Positions 61,823-64,000 of a stretch of DNA of 64,000 bases are shown here, in pieces. The translations under genes were made by a program, and so were the position numbers. The DNA is from Bubalus kerabau. Taxonomy: Eukaryota; Chordata; Mammalia; Artiodactyla; Bovidae. Below the pieces are notes generated by a model. That model saw nothing but the letters and a program-made list of their open reading frames with translations. It did not search any database and was not told the origin of the DNA. How positions within the stretch are numbered: position 1 is the first letter of the stretch; every line of letters begins with the position of its first letter. The DNA lies in assembly GCF_029407905.1 (NCBI RefSeq), contig NC_073634.1, positions 21,837,501 to 21,901,500 on the forward strand, in the 5' to 3' direction.

Positions 61823-63935
61823 TTTTTTTTTTTTTTTTTTTTACCTTGGAATTACTTTTATTTTCCCAGCTTTACAGAGACACATATACCATGCAATTCA
61901 CCAAGTGAAGTTGCACAATCCCTGATTTTTAATGTGTTCACAGAGTTGCGCCATTGTCATCACAGTCTTAGAACACTGTCATCAATCCCCCCAGAATTCC
62001 CAAGCTCTTTAAGTCACCCGCTATGTCCTCCAGACTTGCCAGCACTAGGAAACCACTAATCGACTTCCTGTCTCTGTAGATGTGCCTATCATGGGCCTTG
62101 CACATAAATAAAATCCTATGCAACATGTGGTATATTTCGACTGGCTTCTTTTGCTTAGCGTAATGTTCCCCAGGCTCATTTATGTTGTAGTATACATCAG
62201 AACTTCATTCCTTTTTATGGCCAAGCAATATTTCATTACATGGACATACCGCATTTTGTGTATCGTACATCAGTTGGCTGATGTTTAGAATTTTTCTGTT
62301 TTTTGGCTACTGTGAATAACATTGCTGTAAACATTTGTCTACAAGGTTTTATGTGGGTAGATGTTTCCATTTCTCCTGGATGTGTATCTAAGAGTAGAAT
62401 TGCTGGATCCTCTGGTAATTCTGTTTCATATTTGGAGGAACTGCCAAACAGTTTTTTCAAGACAACTGCACTCTCCAAGATGTATGAGAGTTTCCATTTC
62501 TCCACATCCTCATCAACATTTGTCATTATCTATATCTTTTTCATCTTAGCCATCCTAGGATATGAATCAATGTCTCGTTGTGGCTTTGATTTGTATTCCC
62601 TTAATAAGTAATGATGTTAAGCATCTTTTCAGTGCTTATTGGTCATTTCTGTATCTTATTTGGATAAATTTCTGTTCAAATATTTGCTCATTTTTCACTT
62701 GGGTTATTTTTATTGTTCTTTGTGGACACAAGTTCTTACATATGTCAAATTTCAGATTGCACCATTGTTAAAGGTCACAAAGTATGAGAGTTTATTTCTA
62801 AACTCTTAATCAATTCCATTGAACTTTGTATTTATCCTGACGTCAAGTACTACATTGTCTTGCTACTGTGGCCTTGTAGTTTGTCTTAAAATCAGAAAGT
62901 GTGACTCCTCTACCTTTGTTCTTCTTTTCAAGTTTGTCTTGGCAATTCTGGGTTCCTTGAATTTCTTACTGATTTTAGGATTCACTTGTCAGTTTCTGCA
63001 AAAGAAAAAACTAGAATTTTGATAGAGATTGAATGAATATGTAGATCAATTGGGGGAATGTTTTCATCTTGCCAGTATTATCTTTCAGTCCATGAACATG
63101 GAATATATTTTCATTTACTTAGGGCTTCTATATCTTCTTTGAACAATGTTTTTTAGTGTTCAGAGTACAAGTATTGTACTTTATGTTTAGACTTATTAAA
63201 TATTTTATTCTTTTTGATGCTACTGTGAATGGAATTTTTTAACTTTATTTTCAGGTTGTTTATTGCTAGTGTGTAGATATACAATTTATTGGAGTTACAG
63301 TTTTACCCTGAAATCTTGCTAAACTTTTTGTTCTAATTGTTTTTTAGTAGATTTCTTCTTTTTAAATTCAAAATCATGTTGTTGGCAATTAGAGTTTTCC
63401 TGCTTTCTAATATGGGTGCTTTTTATGTCAGTTTCTTGCCTAATTACCCTGACTGGAGCCTCCAGTACAAAGTTGAATCACAGTGGTTAGACGGGACATC
63501 ATTGTCTTAATCCTGAGCTAAGTAAGGGGAAAAGCATTCAGCTTTCACTATTAAGTATGATGTGCTAACATCATAGATGCCGTTTATCAAGTTGCTGTTT
63601 AACACCTCTACTGCTAAGTTGTTGAATGTTTTTTGTCATGAAAGGGTGTTGAATTCTGTCAGATGTTTTCTCTTTGTCTGTTGAGATGATCCTATGGTCT
63701 TGTCCTTTATTCTATAGACATTACATTACATTATAGTCAATTAATTACATTAATTGATTTTGGATGTTAAACCAACCTTGCATTCTTGGGATAAATCTCA
63801 CTTGGTATATGATATTTTTTATATGCTGCTGGATTCAGTCTGGTAGTACTTTTTTGAGTATTTTTATGTTTATATTTATAAAAGCTATAGATCTGTAGTT
63901 TTCCTTTTCTTCTGATGTCTGTATCTGGAGGGAGT
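61823..63935 (-). mobile_element. Old L1 LINE: 3' UTR plus ORF2 C-terminal remnant
   Basis: A T20 tract at 61823-61842 is the antisense poly-A tail. From there to about 62770 the text follows the 3' end of an old mammalian L1 ('tttatggccaagcaatatttc', 'gtagaattgctggatcctctgg', 'aggaactgccaaacag'). After a jump at about 62771, where a block of the L1 is missing, it follows antisense ORF2 ('aatcaattccattgaactttg', 'gtccatgaacatggaatat', 'gaaagggtgttgaattctgtc', 'aaccaaccttgcattcttggg'). No long open frame survives on the L1 sense strand. Similarity fades at about 63935, so this may be a 5' truncation. Confidence 0.88.
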
Positions 63936-64000
63936 TCTTTTAAGTCAACCAAAATTAGAGTTAAGGAGTAGATTTAGGGGAGAGTGTTTTCGTGCAGAGA

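Larger units (their letters stand above)
55396..64000 (+). other. CRIM1: CRIM1 intron, partial (downstream of the 122-nt exon)
   Basis: The intron starts at the GTACGT donor and runs off the window. No further CRIM1 exon was found. Recognised repeats are a MIR at 56.4 kb, a CHR-type SINE at 59.4 kb, a MIR at 61.5 kb and an antisense L1 from 61.8 kb. Nothing specific is recognised in 55462-56400, 56588-59388 or 59748-61523. Confidence 0.85.

Noticed and set aside
62303..62611. 102-codon open frame
   Set aside because: It lies on the antisense strand of the old L1 3' region; no gene content.
1..64000. Search for a novel multi-gene system
   Set aside because: The window is one vertebrate gene's introns with three exons. 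No operon-like clusters, no unknown conserved gene pairs and no structured RNA families were recognised.

Overview
This is a gene-poor, repeat-rich stretch of a ruminant genome, most likely a bovid. The evidence is the set of interspersed repeats: many Bov-tA/Bov-A2 SINEs, 5'-truncated BovB (RTE-type) LINE copies, cetartiodactyl CHR-type SINEs and bovine-type L1 3' ends. These lie among older mammalian repeats (MIR, L2-like, MER5-like hAT elements, old L1). I cannot tell cattle from a close relative by eye. There is no bacterial or viral gene organisation, CRISPR array or RNA gene that I can recognise.

The only protein-coding gene I can support is CRIM1 (cysteine-rich transmembrane BMP regulator 1), on the + strand. 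Three internal coding exons are present: 31472-31714 (243 nt), 32797-32917 (121 nt) and 55274-55395 (122 nt). Their reading phases fit each other exactly. Joined, they give 162 codons of cysteine-rich extracellular sequence lying between the N-terminal IGFBP-like domain and the first classical VWC repeat. By memory of the human gene they are about exons 3 to 5. Upstream and downstream CRIM1 exons were looked for and not found, so both ends of the window lie inside large introns.

Layout: 1-31471 is intron, with a nested SINE pair at 2.3-2.7 kb, a BovB copy with an 11-bp target duplication at 4.06-5.35 kb, a BovB/L1 composite at 10.4-11.3 kb, a cluster of MER5-like elements at 23.9-24.8 kb and an old L1 coding relic at 28.2-29.2 kb. 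31715-32796 is a short intron. 32918-55273 is a 22.4-kb intron with scattered SINEs, an (AC)n microsatellite, a 52-bp tandem duplication and a GC-rich segment near 46-48 kb. 55396-64000 is intron, ending in a 2.1-kb antisense L1 remnant.

No novel multi-gene system is visible. The items most worth checking are the non-consensus 5' splice site of the 121-nt CRIM1 exon, the BovB/L1 composite, the SINE fragment flanked by unusually long direct repeats, and the open frames in the GC-rich part of the large intron. Repeat family names are by pattern recognition and their edges are approximate unless a target-site duplication (TSD) is given.
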